In this document: in pieces, positions 1 through 9,602 of the stretch
Layout of the letters: each line of letters begins with the position of its first letter
Position numbering within the stretch: the stretch's first letter is position 1
Assembly: GCA_019637115.1 (NCBI GenBank)
Contig: JAHBWH010000037.1
Location: 1 to 53,348 of the forward strand
Source: Myxococcales bacterium
GTDB lineage: Bacteria; Myxococcota_A; Polyangia; Polyangiales; Houyiibacteriaceae
Reading direction: 5' to 3'
DNA: 53,348 bases
Program-made: the position numbers and the translations under genes
Notes under the pieces: model-generated
Database searches by the model: none
What the model was told of the DNA's origin: nothing
The model's input: the letters and a program-made list of their open reading frames with translations, nothing else

Positions 1-327
1 CTCGGCCGAATCAACTTCCGTTCCAGGGATCGCGCTCGAATGATCTCAACCACTTGGATGCGATGACCTTGGCGGATTGGCGGCGGATCCGCCGCCAATC
101 CCTGGCGGCCGCCAGATGGGGGAGCGCGACCACACCCTCTTTGAGGGGGTACGCGCGCTGCCATCCACTCCGGCATGAACATCGCCTGAGCGACATCACA
201 CCGAACCCACGTCGTGTGCTCTTCGCCCCCACCCTCGACGACGTCTCGATCTGAGCAACGCTCGGTACCGACTGGACATCGGAGATCGGCCACAAGCGCA
301 TCCTCATCGTCGAGGGCCGCGACCTCG
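1..327. other. Region without an intact gene
   Basis: No complete gene is supported here. One plus-strand frame reads SAESTSVPGIALE before a stop at about 43 and could be the tail of a gene lying outside the window. Another frame ends at 335 with the peptide IGHKRILIVEGRDLVT, which looks protein-like but has no start or recognisable domain. A third frame from 54 to 254 is open but unrecognised. These may be remains of a degraded gene. The stretch also holds the palindrome at 74-101. Confidence 0.4.
74..101. repeat. 28-bp perfect palindrome
   Basis: The 14 bases from 74 to 87 are exactly complementary to 88-101, with the axis inside GGATCC. The core half-site is ATTGGCGGCGGA. There is no loop, so it suits a dimeric protein-binding site or a cruciform better than a classic terminator. 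A further related GGCGGCCGCC palindrome follows at about 104. No gene is adjacent on either side that would make it an obvious operator. Confidence 0.6.
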
Positions 328-2172
328 TCACGTGACGACGCTGCGCGCGCGCCAAGCTGAGAGCGGCACCGTCGCGAGCGCGATCACGCCCGCCCCCGCG
401 AACAACGCCTGGATTGCGTCGGGAACGACGGTGGCGGCGAAGGCGGCACCGAAGCACGCCGCCACCCCGACCCAAAGCAGCCGCAAGGCGAACACAGCCC
501 CCGCCGCGGACGCGAGGCCGAGGAGCACGAGCTCGTGGGTCAGCATGACGCTGACGGGGGTGTCCAAGAGCACGCCGATGACGCGGTCGACGACGAGCGC
601 GACTGCCGCGACGACGTACCAGACCGCGAGCCGTCGGTTGAAGGGATGCGCCCAGAGGCGACGGCCGAAGGTCACGAGGAAGAGGAGGCCGCCGACGAGG
701 ACCGCGACCCCGACGCCCAGCACGTCGGTCGACGAGATGTTCGCGCGCCCCCCCGTGAGCCCGGCGACCACCGACGAGAACGCCGCGAGCCCGGCGATCG
801 CCAGCGCCCCGGCGATGAGCCGGGAGCGTCGCCCTCGCGAGCTATCCGAGACCTCCGCGAGCGCTCGAAGCCGCGCCCCTTCCTGCGCTTCGTTCGCGAG
901 CTCTCGCTCGAGCGCCTCGAGTCGCGACCGCCACGCGGCCGCGCCCTCCCCCAACGCTTCGAGCTTCGCGCGCGCAGCCGGCGCGTCGCGACGCGCGAGC
1001 TCGATGTCGACCGCAAGCTCGTCGCATGCGCGTACCCCAGGACGGACGGCGTCGTTCCCGGGCCACTCTCGCGCTGCGGCGTCGTAGCCGAAGCGAGCCT
1101 CCGCCAGCAGGGCGTAGAGCCTCGAGACGTCATCGAGGTCGCCCGCGTCGAGGCGCTCCGCGAGCGTGGCTCGGACCTCGTCGGCTCGAACAGAGAGCGC
1201 GCGAGAGGCGCGATGTCGAGCGTACGCGCGCAACGCGTCCCCGAGCTCGAGCGCGCTGGCGAAGCGCTCTGCGGGGTCTCGGCGCATCGCGCGGGCCGCG
1301 ATCGCGGCCAGGAAGGGATCGATCTCGGGCCCGTAGGTCGGCGGCGCGGCCTCGTGCGCCTGCGCGAGCACCGCGTAGAGCGTCGGTCCCGAATGGGGCG
1401 GCGCGCCACAGAGCACCTCGTGGAGGGTCGCGCCGACCAGGAATACATCGGTGCGTGCGTCGCTCGGGCCCCCGGCGGCCATCTCGGGGGCCATGTAGAG
1501 CGGAGTGCCGACGAGTGACCCGTCGGTCTCGGCGCCGATCCGGTCCGCGATTCCCCAGTCGACGAGGTAGACCTCGCCGAACCCGCCAACCATCACGTTC
1601 TCGGGCTTCATGTCTCGGTGGACGACGCCGCGGCTGTGCGCGAACGCGAGCGCATCACAGACGCGGACCAGCACCTCGACGTGGAAAGAGAGCCGATCTT
1701 CGGCGCCCCCTCGAACCGTGTCCCACGCGGGGCTCCTCGGGTCGGAGAGGAGCGCCGCCCAGCTCGTCCCTTCGACGCGCTTCATGACGAGCACGGGGCT
1801 CCCGTCGGAGCCGATCGCGAGCTGATGCACCGGGACGATCCCCGGGTGCTCGAGATGTCCGGTGACCACCGCCTCCGAGCACAGCGCCGCGGCCGCGGTC
1901 GCCGAGTGAGGATCCCGCGTCGTCTTGATGGCGACCTCGCGGTCGAGCGAGCGCTGGACCGCGAGGTGTACGCAGCCCATCCCACCTTCGCCCAAGAGCG
2001 AGAGCACCTCGAAATCGCGGTCGATCTCGATGCGAGGGAGCGGCCCCGGCGCGCTCGTGGACCTCGCTCGGCCGAGCGACTCTCGGGTGATGGTCGCGTC
2101 CAGCGCGAGGTCGTGGTCGCTCCGCAGGCCGGAGGATTCGAGCGTCGCGGCGATCGGATCGGTGTCGCGCAT
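328..2172 (-). CDS. Membrane-anchored Ser/Thr protein kinase (Hanks type), DWG variant
   Basis: 614 residues. The kinase domain runs from about residue 54 to 325. It has the glycine loop GEGGMG (61-66), the ATP lysine in VAIK (83), the catalytic HRDMKPEN (185-192) and the activation-segment sequence GTPLYMAPE. The metal-binding motif is DWG (205-207) rather than DFG; the essential Asp is kept. A charged linker follows, then four or five hydrophobic segments from about residue 450 to the end, so the kinase domain sits in the cytoplasm in front of a membrane domain. Start ATG 2172 lies 6 nt after TAGCAT and lacks a Shine-Dalgarno, so it may be leaderless. It lies 20 bp downstream of the Cys-rich lipoprotein gene. 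The substrate is unknown. Confidence 0.93.
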   Translation of the reverse strand: MRDTDPIAATLESSGLRSDHDLALDATITRESLGRARSTSAPGPLPRIEIDRDFEVLSLLGEGGMGCVHLAVQRSLDREVAIKTTRDPHSATAAAALCSEAVVTGHLEHPGIVPVHQLAIGSDGSPVLVMKRVEGTSWAALLSDPRSPAWDTVRGGAEDRLSFHVEVLVRVCDALAFAHSRGVVHRDMKPENVMVGGFGEVYLVDWGIADRIGAETDGSLVGTPLYMAPEMAAGGPSDARTDVFLVGATLHEVLCGAPPHSGPTLYAVLAQAHEAAPPTYGPEIDPFLAAIAARAMRRDPAERFASALELGDALRAYARHRASRALSVRADEVRATLAERLDAGDLDDVSRLYALLAEARFGYDAAAREWPGNDAVRPGVRACDELAVDIELARRDAPAARAKLEALGEGAAAWRSRLEALERELANEAQEGARLRALAEVSDSSRGRRSRLIAGALAIAGLAAFSSVVAGLTGGRANISSTDVLGVGVAVLVGGLLFLVTFGRRLWAHPFNRRLAVWYVVAAVALVVDRVIGVLLDTPVSVMLTHELVLLGLASAAGAVFALRLLWVGVAACFGAAFAATVVPDAIQALFAGAGVIALATVPLSAWRARSVVT

Positions 2173-2192
2173 TCACCGATGCTACCCCGCGC

Positions 2193-3524
2193 TCAGTCGG
2201 CCGTGGTGCTGCAGCAGGGCCCGCCGAGGCAGGCGTCGTCGAAGGCGATGCAGGTCTGGAACTCGAGGCTCCCAGCGTTCAGGCAGCAATAGCCGCGCGA
2301 GCACTGCTCGTCGCGCTCGCAGCCGCTCACGCAACGCCCCGCGTCGCACGTCCCCGCGCAATCGCAGATCCCGTTGCCGTTGCAGTCCTGAAGCCCGGCC
2401 TCGCAGAGGCTCCCGACCACGCACGCGCCGTCGGCGCACATGCCCGTCTGAACGCCCATCCCGATCGTGATCGTGCACGCGGTCCCGTTCGACGCATTCG
2501 TCGTCGTGCACCCCGCGGGCCCGCAGATACCCACCTGGCAGGGCCGCGAGACCGAGCAGTCGACCGCGACGCCCCCCCGACAGACCCCACCGCTGCACAT
2601 ATCGCCCGTGGTGCAGGGGTCCGCATCGGAGCACGAGGCCCCGTCGTTGTTCACGGTCCCGCACGTGCCCGTGGCAGGGTCGCACGTGGGACGCACGCAG
2701 ACGTTGGCCCCCACGGGGCACGCTGGCCCCCCACGACAGACGCCCTCGATGCAGCGGTCGGCGGTAGTGCAGCGATCACCGTCGTCGCAACCTCGCGCGT
2801 GCGCCACGTGCTGGCAGCCGCGCGCGTCATCACAGAAGTCGTCCGTGCACACGTTCCCGTCGTCGCATCCGAGCGGCGCGCACTCCCCCGCGCAGCACGC
2901 TCGCCCCGCTGGGCACTCCATCCGGCTGCGCACACAGCGGTCCCCTTCGCAGCGAGCGACTTGGCACGGGTTCAAGGGCCGACACGTCTCGTCCGAGCAG
3001 GTCGGGTATTGGCAGTCGTCCTCGTCGTCGCATTCGCCTCCGGGCGCCGCGTCGCAGAGCTCGTCGTTCTCCTCGTGCTTGCACTCCCCCTCGTCGCAGA
3101 AGTCGCGCGTGCACGCGACGCCGTCGTCACAGCGCAGCGGCGGGCCGAACGTGCAACCGACCGAAGGATCGCAGTAGCCGAGCCCCGTGCACGGATCGCC
3201 CTCGGGGCATCGCGGAGCGGACACCTCGCGCGTGCACTCCCCCGTCGCCGGCTCGCACTCGAAGCTCGTCTCGCAGCGGTCTTCGACGGGACAGACGACC
3301 GACTCCCCGGAGACGCAGCGCCCCTCGTCGCAGCGCTCGAGGCCGTTGCAACGGTCGCCGTCGTCGCACTCGAGGTCGGTCCGGCATCGCCCGCCGTCGA
3401 CGCTCGCGTCGCGACCACCACCATCGACGACCTGCAGATCGGGCGGCGAGAGGTCGAGGGTCAGCCCACACCCCCCGAGCGCGACCGCGACCCAACCGCA
3501 CCACCCAAGCCAAGTCCCACGCAT
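2193..3524 (-). CDS. Cys-rich CDDG-repeat lipoprotein
   Basis: 443 residues from ATG 3524; a GTG at 3539 is possible. The N-terminus WVAVALGGC is a signal peptide with a lipobox. The rest is built of Cys-rich repeats with a CDDG-x2-CT-x2-x-C pattern (for example CDDGVACTRDFC, CDDGNVCTDDFC and CDDGDRCTTADRC), rich in Asp and Gly. Such repeats are common in surface or periplasmic proteins of myxobacteria and are probably disulfide-linked and perhaps Ca-binding; that is inference. The sequence CATACT lies 6 nt before the chosen start. It is followed after 20 bp by the kinase gene and could share a transcript with it. No function is assigned. Confidence 0.85.
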   Translation of the reverse strand: MRGTWLGWCGWVAVALGGCGLTLDLSPPDLQVVDGGGRDASVDGGRCRTDLECDDGDRCNGLERCDEGRCVSGESVVCPVEDRCETSFECEPATGECTREVSAPRCPEGDPCTGLGYCDPSVGCTFGPPLRCDDGVACTRDFCDEGECKHEENDELCDAAPGGECDDEDDCQYPTCSDETCRPLNPCQVARCEGDRCVRSRMECPAGRACCAGECAPLGCDDGNVCTDDFCDDARGCQHVAHARGCDDGDRCTTADRCIEGVCRGGPACPVGANVCVRPTCDPATGTCGTVNNDGASCSDADPCTTGDMCSGGVCRGGVAVDCSVSRPCQVGICGPAGCTTTNASNGTACTITIGMGVQTGMCADGACVVGSLCEAGLQDCNGNGICDCAGTCDAGRCVSGCERDEQCSRGYCCLNAGSLEFQTCIAFDDACLGGPCCSTTAD

Positions 3525-3604
3525 GTCGCAAGTATGCACCGTCTACGGGGCATCCCGCACCAACGACCCCGCGCGCCGTCAGGGGCCGCCCCGACGTGGG
3601 ACGC

Positions 3605-5356
3605 TCAGCTCTCCTGCTCGAGGCGCACGAAGAGCTCACGGAGCACACGCTGGCCGCGGAGGCGATCGCAGAGGTCGGTCGCCATCTGGATGAGCGCCTG
3701 CTCGCGCTCTTGCGCCTCTCCGCTGCCCTGCGAGAGCGCGGCCTCCGACGACTCCTTCTTGCCCAAGTACTCGTTCTCGGTGCGCTCGAGGTTGCCGCGG
3801 AGCGTCCGCACCTGCAGCTCGAGGTCGGCGACCTCCTGCTCCTTCGACTCGACCCAGCGCCGCGCCTTCTCGGCCGCGCCGCGCGAGAGCCCCCAGCGGT
3901 CGAGCGCGTCGGCGAGCTCGTGCAGCGTCTTCGCGAACGCCTCGTCCGGCGCCTCGAGCACGCGATAGCCGCCGAGCTGCGCGAGCTTCGCCTGGCCCTG
4001 CGCGTACGCGGCGCGCGCCTGATCGTCGGCGTCGAAATAGGGCTGCACCTCCTGCTTGGCCTGCCGGACCGCCTCGCGCGCGAGCGAGAGATCCTCGGCG
4101 AGGCTCTGCACGGCGAAGCCGAGCCGCGCGCGGTTGTCCCGCGCTTCGCGCTCGAGCTCCTCCAAGTGGCGCTGCACCTTCAGGCCCTCGCTGCGGATCT
4201 CGTGCACCCGGCGCAGCGCGCCGCGGATTCCATCGAGGAGCCGGCGAAGGTCCTCTGGCGGGCTGCCGTCGGGATACGCCTGCAGCAACATCTGCTCGAA
4301 GATCGCCGTGCGCCTCGCCCAGCGCTCGAGCGTGGTCGGCGGGAGCGTCGGCGCCGCGATCGGGCGGCTCGGGGTCGCCACCGGCGGCGCGACGACCGGC
4401 CCGGACGCCGGCACGAGCGCCTGCAGCTCCTTGATGACGGCGTGCGCGTCGACCGGGCGCTCCTCGGGCTTCTTCGCGAGGAGCTTCAAGATGAGCTCCT
4501 CGAGCCGGCGCGGACATTGAGGCGCGAGCTCCGATGGTCGGGGCGGCGGCTGCTGCATGTGCGCGATGAAGAAGCCCGTGAGCTCCTGCGACTCGAAGGG
4601 AAGCCGCCCAGTCAACATCTCGAAGAGGATGCAACCGAGCGCGTAGAGGTCGGCGGCGGGCCCCGCGTCGATGCTCGTGATGCGCTCGGGTGCCATGTAC
4701 TGCGGCGTGCCGAAGATCTCGCCCGCGTTGGTGAGCCGCGAGTCGTGCATCGAGCGCGCGATGCCGAAGTCGAGGAGCTTCACGAGCTCTCGCGGGCCCG
4801 CTTGGCTGACGAAGATGTTCTCGGGCTTGAGGTCGCGGTGGATGACCTCGAAGTCGTGGGCGCGCGCGAGGCCTTGCGCGATCTGCAGCCCCAGCGAGGC
4901 GACGCGGCCGGGGTCGAGCGCGCCACGGCTGATGTGGTCCGCGAGCGGCGCGCCGCTGAGCAGCTCCATCACCAGGAAGACCGCGCCGTCGTCGGTCTCG
5001 CCGTAGTCGTAGATCTCGATGATGTTCGGGTGCGCGAGCGCGGCGGCGTTCTTCGCCTCGCGCCGGAAGCGCTCCCGGAGCGATTGATCGCGGGCGAGCC
5101 GGGGGCTCATGATCTTCACCGCGACGGGCCGGTCGACGAGCGTGTGCCGCGCTCGATAGACGGTGGCCATGCCGCCCTCGCCGATCGGCTGCTCGACGAG
5201 GTAGCGCCCCGCGAGCGTCTTGCCGATCCATGGATCGCTCATCGGCTCGAGGACCGCGTCGTCGACGAAGCACCGCTCGTGCTCGTCCTGGTACTGGAGC
5301 CCACAGACCGGGCAAGCCTTCATCTGCACCCCGCCACGGGGCGCAGCATACATCAT
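3605..5356 (-). CDS. Cytosolic Ser/Thr protein kinase with N-terminal zinc-ribbon-like motif and C-terminal coiled coil
   Basis: 583 residues from ATG 5356, which has AGGAG 6 nt upstream; ATG 5323 is an alternative. The N-terminus has CPVCGLQYQDEHERC, a Cys cluster of zinc-ribbon type but with only three Cys visible. The kinase domain (about residues 47-315) has GEGGMATVY, VAVKIM, HRDLKPEN, DFG and GTPQYMAPE, all intact. A Pro-rich linker leads into about 230 residues of Glu/Arg/Leu-rich coiled coil with no membrane segment, so this kinase is soluble, unlike the one at 328. It diverges from the hydrolase/sirtuin pair across about 43 bp. The coiled coil may mediate dimerisation or bind a partner. 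Confidence 0.93.
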   Translation of the reverse strand: MMYAAPRGGVQMKACPVCGLQYQDEHERCFVDDAVLEPMSDPWIGKTLAGRYLVEQPIGEGGMATVYRARHTLVDRPVAVKIMSPRLARDQSLRERFRREAKNAAALAHPNIIEIYDYGETDDGAVFLVMELLSGAPLADHISRGALDPGRVASLGLQIAQGLARAHDFEVIHRDLKPENIFVSQAGPRELVKLLDFGIARSMHDSRLTNAGEIFGTPQYMAPERITSIDAGPAADLYALGCILFEMLTGRLPFESQELTGFFIAHMQQPPPRPSELAPQCPRRLEELILKLLAKKPEERPVDAHAVIKELQALVPASGPVVAPPVATPSRPIAAPTLPPTTLERWARRTAIFEQMLLQAYPDGSPPEDLRRLLDGIRGALRRVHEIRSEGLKVQRHLEELEREARDNRARLGFAVQSLAEDLSLAREAVRQAKQEVQPYFDADDQARAAYAQGQAKLAQLGGYRVLEAPDEAFAKTLHELADALDRWGLSRGAAEKARRWVESKEQEVADLELQVRTLRGNLERTENEYLGKKESSEAALSQGSGEAQEREQALIQMATDLCDRLRGQRVLRELFVRLEQES

Positions 5357-5399
5357 TCCACTCCTGCGCGATCTCTCGTGCTGCGCTATGGTCGCGCCC

Positions 5400-6242
5400 G
5401 TGCGCGCCCGACGCATGCGGTGGCTCTTCGCGACGACGCTCCTCTGCGCCCTCTGCGCCCTCGGCGGCTCGGGCTGCGGCGAGCGCGAGGCGGCGCCCGC
5501 CGCCGAACCCACCGTGCGCGTCCCCGAGCGCCCCGCGCAGACGGCGCCCGACCCGCTGCGAGTCACGACGCCCAACGGCGTCACGTTGGTCGGCAACCTG
5601 TGGCGAGGGGGCCGCGACCGGCCCGCCGTCGTCCTGCTGCACCAGCTCGGGGCCGAACGCCGCGAGTGGACCCAGGTCGCCGAGGCGCTCGTTCGCGCCG
5701 GGCACACGGTCGTCGCGTACGACCACCGAGGCCACGGCGAGAGCCGCCTTGGGCCGGGCGGCGCGCTGCTCCAATGGCGGACCTTCTCGGATTCCGAGTG
5801 GACGAAGCTCGCGGACGACCTCGACGCGGTGCTCGAGTGGCTGAAGCGGCAGCCCTTCGCGCCCGATACCTTCGTCCTCGGCGGCTCGTCCATCGGCGGC
5901 TCCGCGGCGATCGTGGCGGCGTCTCGCCGCACCGACGTCGCGGGCGTCTTCGTGCTCTCGCCGGGGCGCGCCTACCGCGGCGTCGACGTGCTCCGCCCCG
6001 CGGCGTCCGTGCAGGCGCCGCTGCTCGCGTTCGTCGCCGAGGGCGAGGCGCCATCGCTCGAGACCGCGGAGGACTTGGCGCGCGTCGCCCCCCGTGGCCG
6101 GGCTCGCGTGCTAGAGGGGAGCGCGCACGGGCTGCGGATGCTACCCGCCAACCCCTCGCTCCTGGCCGAGCTCGTGGCGTTCGCCGCGAGCCCGCGCGAA
6201 GCGAACGAGGCGCGCCCGACCGAGACGATGGAGAACGAATGA
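5400..6242 (+). CDS. Exported alpha/beta hydrolase lipoprotein
   Basis: 280 residues from GTG 5400. TATGGT lies 7 nt before it and there is no Shine-Dalgarno; ATG 5388 is an alternative. The signal peptide ends in a lipobox (ALGGSGC). The alpha/beta hydrolase core shows the oxyanion region LLHQLGAERREW, the strand VVAYDHRGHGESR and the nucleophile elbow GGSSIGG, with a candidate catalytic His in GSAHGL. The usual acid position sits in AEGEAPSLE and is not a clear Asp. It resembles Ser hydrolases/esterases of the dienelactone-hydrolase type; the substrate is unknown. Its stop overlaps the sirtuin start (ATGA), so the two are translationally coupled. Confidence 0.85.
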   Translation: MRARRMRWLFATTLLCALCALGGSGCGEREAAPAAEPTVRVPERPAQTAPDPLRVTTPNGVTLVGNLWRGGRDRPAVVLLHQLGAERREWTQVAEALVRAGHTVVAYDHRGHGESRLGPGGALLQWRTFSDSEWTKLADDLDAVLEWLKRQPFAPDTFVLGGSSIGGSAAIVAASRRTDVAGVFVLSPGRAYRGVDVLRPAASVQAPLLAFVAEGEAPSLETAEDLARVAPRGRARVLEGSAHGLRMLPANPSLLAELVAFAASPREANEARPTETMENE

Positions 6243-6994
6243 CCGAAGTCGCGAAGCTCGCCGTATTGCTGGAGGACGCCCGCCACGCGGTCGCGCTGAC
6301 CGGGGCTGGCGTCTCGACCGAGAGCGGCATCCCAGACTTCCGGAGCGACGCGGGGATCTGGAAGGACACCGACCCGATGGCGGTCGCCAGCATCGACGGC
6401 TTCCTCGCCGACCCGCTCCGCTTCTACCAGTTCTGGCGCCAGAAGTTCGCGGCGCTCGCGACCGCGCCCATCAACGCGACGCACCGGCTGCTCGCGGGGC
6501 TCGAGACGCGGGGCCGCATCCAAGCGGTCATCACGCAGAACATCGACGGGCTCCACCAACGCGCGGGCTCGCACCGCGTCTTCGAGGTGCACGGCACCTT
6601 CCGTCGGCTCCGCTGCCTCGACTGCCAGGCGGAGGAGTCGATCGAGAGCCTCTTCTCGCGCTTCGGCGAGCGCGACCAGACGGAGCCGCCGCGCTGCATG
6701 CGCTGCGGGAGCACTCACCTCAAGCCCGACGTCGTGCTCTTCGGCGAGCAGCTCCCGCCCACCTTCCAAGAGGCCGAGGCCGAGGTCCGGGCGGCGGACG
6801 TCTTCCTCGTGATGGGCTCGAGCCTCGAGGTCTATCCGGTGGCGGGGCTCGTCCCGATGGCCAAGCGCCACGGCGCGAAGGTGGTGATCCTCAACCGCCA
6901 GCCGACCCCCTTCGACGACGACGTCGACCTCGTCATCCGCGGGGAGCTGGGGCACCTCAGCCGCGAGCTGATGTCGATGCTCGGCGTGGGCTGA
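6239..6994 (+). CDS. cobB: NAD-dependent protein deacylase, sirtuin (SIR2/CobB family)
   Basis: 251 residues, the usual size for bacterial sirtuins. Motifs in order are [15 protein letters not shown] (NAD binding), QNIDGLH, the catalytic His in FEVHGTF, a structural zinc site LRCLDC and PRCMRCG, and GSSLEVYP for NAD ribose. The Tyr/Arg pair that marks class III desuccinylases is not evident after GIPDFRS, so deacetylase activity is more likely; that is inference. The enzyme removes acyl groups from lysines, using NAD and releasing nicotinamide and O-acyl-ADP-ribose. It is cytoplasmic. The ATGA overlap with an exported hydrolase is unusual, as the two act in different compartments. Confidence 0.95.
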   Translation: MTEVAKLAVLLEDARHAVALTGAGVSTESGIPDFRSDAGIWKDTDPMAVASIDGFLADPLRFYQFWRQKFAALATAPINATHRLLAGLETRGRIQAVITQNIDGLHQRAGSHRVFEVHGTFRRLRCLDCQAEESIESLFSRFGERDQTEPPRCMRCGSTHLKPDVVLFGEQLPPTFQEAEAEVRAADVFLVMGSSLEVYPVAGLVPMAKRHGAKVVILNRQPTPFDDDVDLVIRGELGHLSRELMSMLGVG

Positions 6995-7109
6995 GCCCGA
7001 ATTTCGCGCTCGCGGCGGGGTGGTGCGACGATCACCGCACGCGCCGCCGTACTTCCCGCGTCACGCTGACCCCACGCTCCGGGACACGATCCCTCACCGC
7101 GGAGGCCTC

Positions 7110-8537
7110 ATGGACCTCGACCCCGTCGCCCTGTCGCGCGCGCAGTTCGCGCTGACGGTGATGTTTCACTACCTCTTCCCGCCGCTCTCGATCGGCCTCG
7201 GCGCGATCATGGTGATCCTCGAGGGCGCTTATCTGCGCACGCGGGACCATCGCTACGAGGCCGCCGTCCGCTTCTTCACGAAGCTCTTCGCCGTGAACTT
7301 CGCGGTCGGCGTCGCGAGCGGCATCGTCATGGAGTTCCAGTTCGGGACGAACTGGGCGACCTACTCGCGCTTCGTCGGCGACGTCTTCGGCTCCGCGCTC
7401 GCCGCCGAGGGCATCTTCGCCTTCTTCCTCGAGAGCGGCTTCCTCGCCATCCTCGTCTTCGGCTGGGACCGCGTCGGGCCGAAGATGCACTTCTTCTCGA
7501 CGCTGATGGTCTTCCTCGGCTCGTGCTTCAGCGCGGTCTGGATCGTGATCGCCAACAGCTGGCAGCACACCCCGGCCGGTTTCCACCTCGTGGGCGAAGG
7601 CGCCGATCTGCGCGCCGAGATCACCGACTTCTGGGAGATGGTCTTCAACCCCTCGTCGATGCACCGCCTCAACCACGTGCTGCTCGGCTCGTTCCTGCAG
7701 GGGAGCTTCTTCGTGACGAGCGTGAGCGCCTGGTACCTCCTGAAGAAGCGCCACGTCGAGATCGCCAAGCGCAGCTTCACGGTGGCGCTCGCGCTCGGCG
7801 CTTTCTCGTCGGTCGCGATCCTCGTCAGCGGTCACGCCCAGGCGGTCGCGGTCTCCGAGAACCAGCCCGCGAAGCTCGCGGCCTTCGAGGCGCACTACGA
7901 GACCGGGCCCGGCGACCTCGTGCTCTTCGGCTGGCCCAACGACGACGCGGGGCGCGTCGACTACGCGCTCGCCATCCCCGGTATGCTCAGCTTCCTCGTC
8001 CACGGCGACGCGGACGCGCCGGTGCGCGGCCTGCACGACTTCCCCGAGGACGAGCGCCCGCCCGTCGCGGTGCCCTTCGTGACCTATCACCTGATGGTCG
8101 CGCTCGGCACGTTCTTCATCGCGCTCACGCTCTTCGGGCTGCTACAGCGCATCCGCGGCAAGCTCTGGGACCAGCGCTGGTTGCTCTGGATCTTCGTCGT
8201 CTCGGTCGTCGGGCCCTACGTGGCCAACCAGGCCGGCTGGGTCGCCACCGAGGTGGGCCGACAGCCGTGGGTGGTCTACGGCCTACTGAAGACCGCCGAC
8301 GCCGCGTCACCGAGCGTGAAGGGCGCCGAGGTGCTCACGTCGATCATCCTCTTCGGCCTGATCTACACCGCGCTCTTCGCGCTCTGGGTCTTCGTGCTCA
8401 ACGAGAAGATCAAGCACGGGCCCGACGATCCCGACGAGCTGGCGACGCGCCACAAGACGAAGGCCGGCTTCGTCGACGCCGCAGCGGACGCCGAGTCACA
8501 CTCGCTGACCGAGTCCGAGCATCCGCAGGGAGCCTGA
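7110..8537 (+). CDS. cydA: Cytochrome bd quinol oxidase subunit I
   Basis: 475 residues. ATG 7110 has GGAGG 5 nt upstream. The start [20 protein letters not shown] is typical, with His20 the likely axial ligand equivalent to E. coli His19. [10 protein letters not shown] holds the ligand equivalent to His186 (here 189), and [12 protein letters not shown] is the family signature. The periplasmic Q-loop between SENQPAK and PVRGLHDF is short, as in non-enterobacterial forms. The subunit binds quinol and hemes b558, b595 and d and reduces O2 to water with high affinity. cydB follows after 1 bp. Confidence 0.97.
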   Translation: MDLDPVALSRAQFALTVMFHYLFPPLSIGLGAIMVILEGAYLRTRDHRYEAAVRFFTKLFAVNFAVGVASGIVMEFQFGTNWATYSRFVGDVFGSALAAEGIFAFFLESGFLAILVFGWDRVGPKMHFFSTLMVFLGSCFSAVWIVIANSWQHTPAGFHLVGEGADLRAEITDFWEMVFNPSSMHRLNHVLLGSFLQGSFFVTSVSAWYLLKKRHVEIAKRSFTVALALGAFSSVAILVSGHAQAVAVSENQPAKLAAFEAHYETGPGDLVLFGWPNDDAGRVDYALAIPGMLSFLVHGDADAPVRGLHDFPEDERPPVAVPFVTYHLMVALGTFFIALTLFGLLQRIRGKLWDQRWLLWIFVVSVVGPYVANQAGWVATEVGRQPWVVYGLLKTADAASPSVKGAEVLTSIILFGLIYTALFALWVFVLNEKIKHGPDDPDELATRHKTKAGFVDAAADAESHSLTESEHPQGA

Positions 8538-8538
8538 G

Positions 8539-9564
8539 ATGGACCTCACCGACCTCCACGTCTTCTGGTTCGCCCTCCTCGGCGTGCTCATCACGGGCTA
8601 CGCGATCCTCGACGGCTTCGATCTCGGGGTCGGGATCGTACATCCGCTCGTCCGCGGCGATCGCGAGCGCCGCCTCGTCCTCAACAGCATCGGGCCGCTC
8701 TGGGACGGCAACGAGGTCTGGCTCGTCACCTTCGGCGGCGCGCTCTTCGCGGCCTTCCCCAAAGCCTACGCCTCGCTCTTCTCGGCGTTCTACCTGCCCT
8801 TCATGTTCTTGCTCTTCGCGCTCATCGGCCGCGCGATCTCGATCGAGTTCCGGAGCAAGACGAAGTCACGCTTCTGGCGCACCTATTGGGACCACAGCTT
8901 CGCCTTCTCGTCGCTCGTCGTGACGCTGCTCTTCGGCGTGGCCGCCGGGAACGCCATCGCCGGCATCCCGCTCGACGCCCGCGGCGACATGCAGGGGAGC
9001 GTGCTCGAGCTCCTGGGCCCCTACCCGCTCGCGGTCGGCGGGCTCGCCGTCGTCACGGCGGCGCTCCACGGTACGCTCTACCTGCACCTCAAGACCGAGG
9101 GCGCGCTCCAGGAGCGGATCGGCGGATGGCGGTGGCCGCTCTTCGGCGCATTCCTCGTCGCGTACCTCGGCGTGACGATCGCGACGCTCGCGCTCGTGCC
9201 GCACGCCACGAAGAACTTCGACCGCTTCCCGCTGGCTTGGGGCGTGGTCGCGCTCAACGTGCTCGCGGTCGCCAACGTCCCGCGCGCCATCCACCACGGC
9301 AAGCCCGGCCAAGCCTTCCTGAGCAGCTGCGCGCTCATCGCCGCGCTGGTCTTCCTCTTCGGCATGGCGCTCTTCCCCAAGCTCGCCGTCTCGAGCCTCG
9401 ACCCCGCCTTCGACCTCGACGTCTGGAACGCCGCGAGCAGCGAGGCGACGCTCCGCCTCATGCGCACGATCGCCTTCCTCGGGATGCCCTTCGTGCTCAC
9501 CTACACCGCGATCGTCTACTGGGTCTTCCGCGGCAAGACCAAGCTCGACGACTTCAGCTACTGA
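8539..9564 (+). CDS. cydB: Cytochrome bd quinol oxidase subunit II
   Basis: 341 residues with about eight membrane helices. The N-terminus WFALLGVLITGYAILDGFDL and the following GPLWDGNEVWL are the CydB signatures. It forms the membrane heterodimer with CydA and stabilises the hemes. Start ATG 8539 lies 1 bp after the cydA stop, so it is translationally coupled. No CydX-like small subunit is evident immediately downstream. The window holds no cydDC exporter. Confidence 0.97.
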   Translation: MDLTDLHVFWFALLGVLITGYAILDGFDLGVGIVHPLVRGDRERRLVLNSIGPLWDGNEVWLVTFGGALFAAFPKAYASLFSAFYLPFMFLLFALIGRAISIEFRSKTKSRFWRTYWDHSFAFSSLVVTLLFGVAAGNAIAGIPLDARGDMQGSVLELLGPYPLAVGGLAVVTAALHGTLYLHLKTEGALQERIGGWRWPLFGAFLVAYLGVTIATLALVPHATKNFDRFPLAWGVVALNVLAVANVPRAIHHGKPGQAFLSSCALIAALVFLFGMALFPKLAVSSLDPAFDLDVWNAASSEATLRLMRTIAFLGMPFVLTYTAIVYWVFRGKTKLDDFSY

Positions 9565-9602
9565 GTTCACCTGCCCGCTCTTCGCGGCTATGCTCGACCG
9601 TC

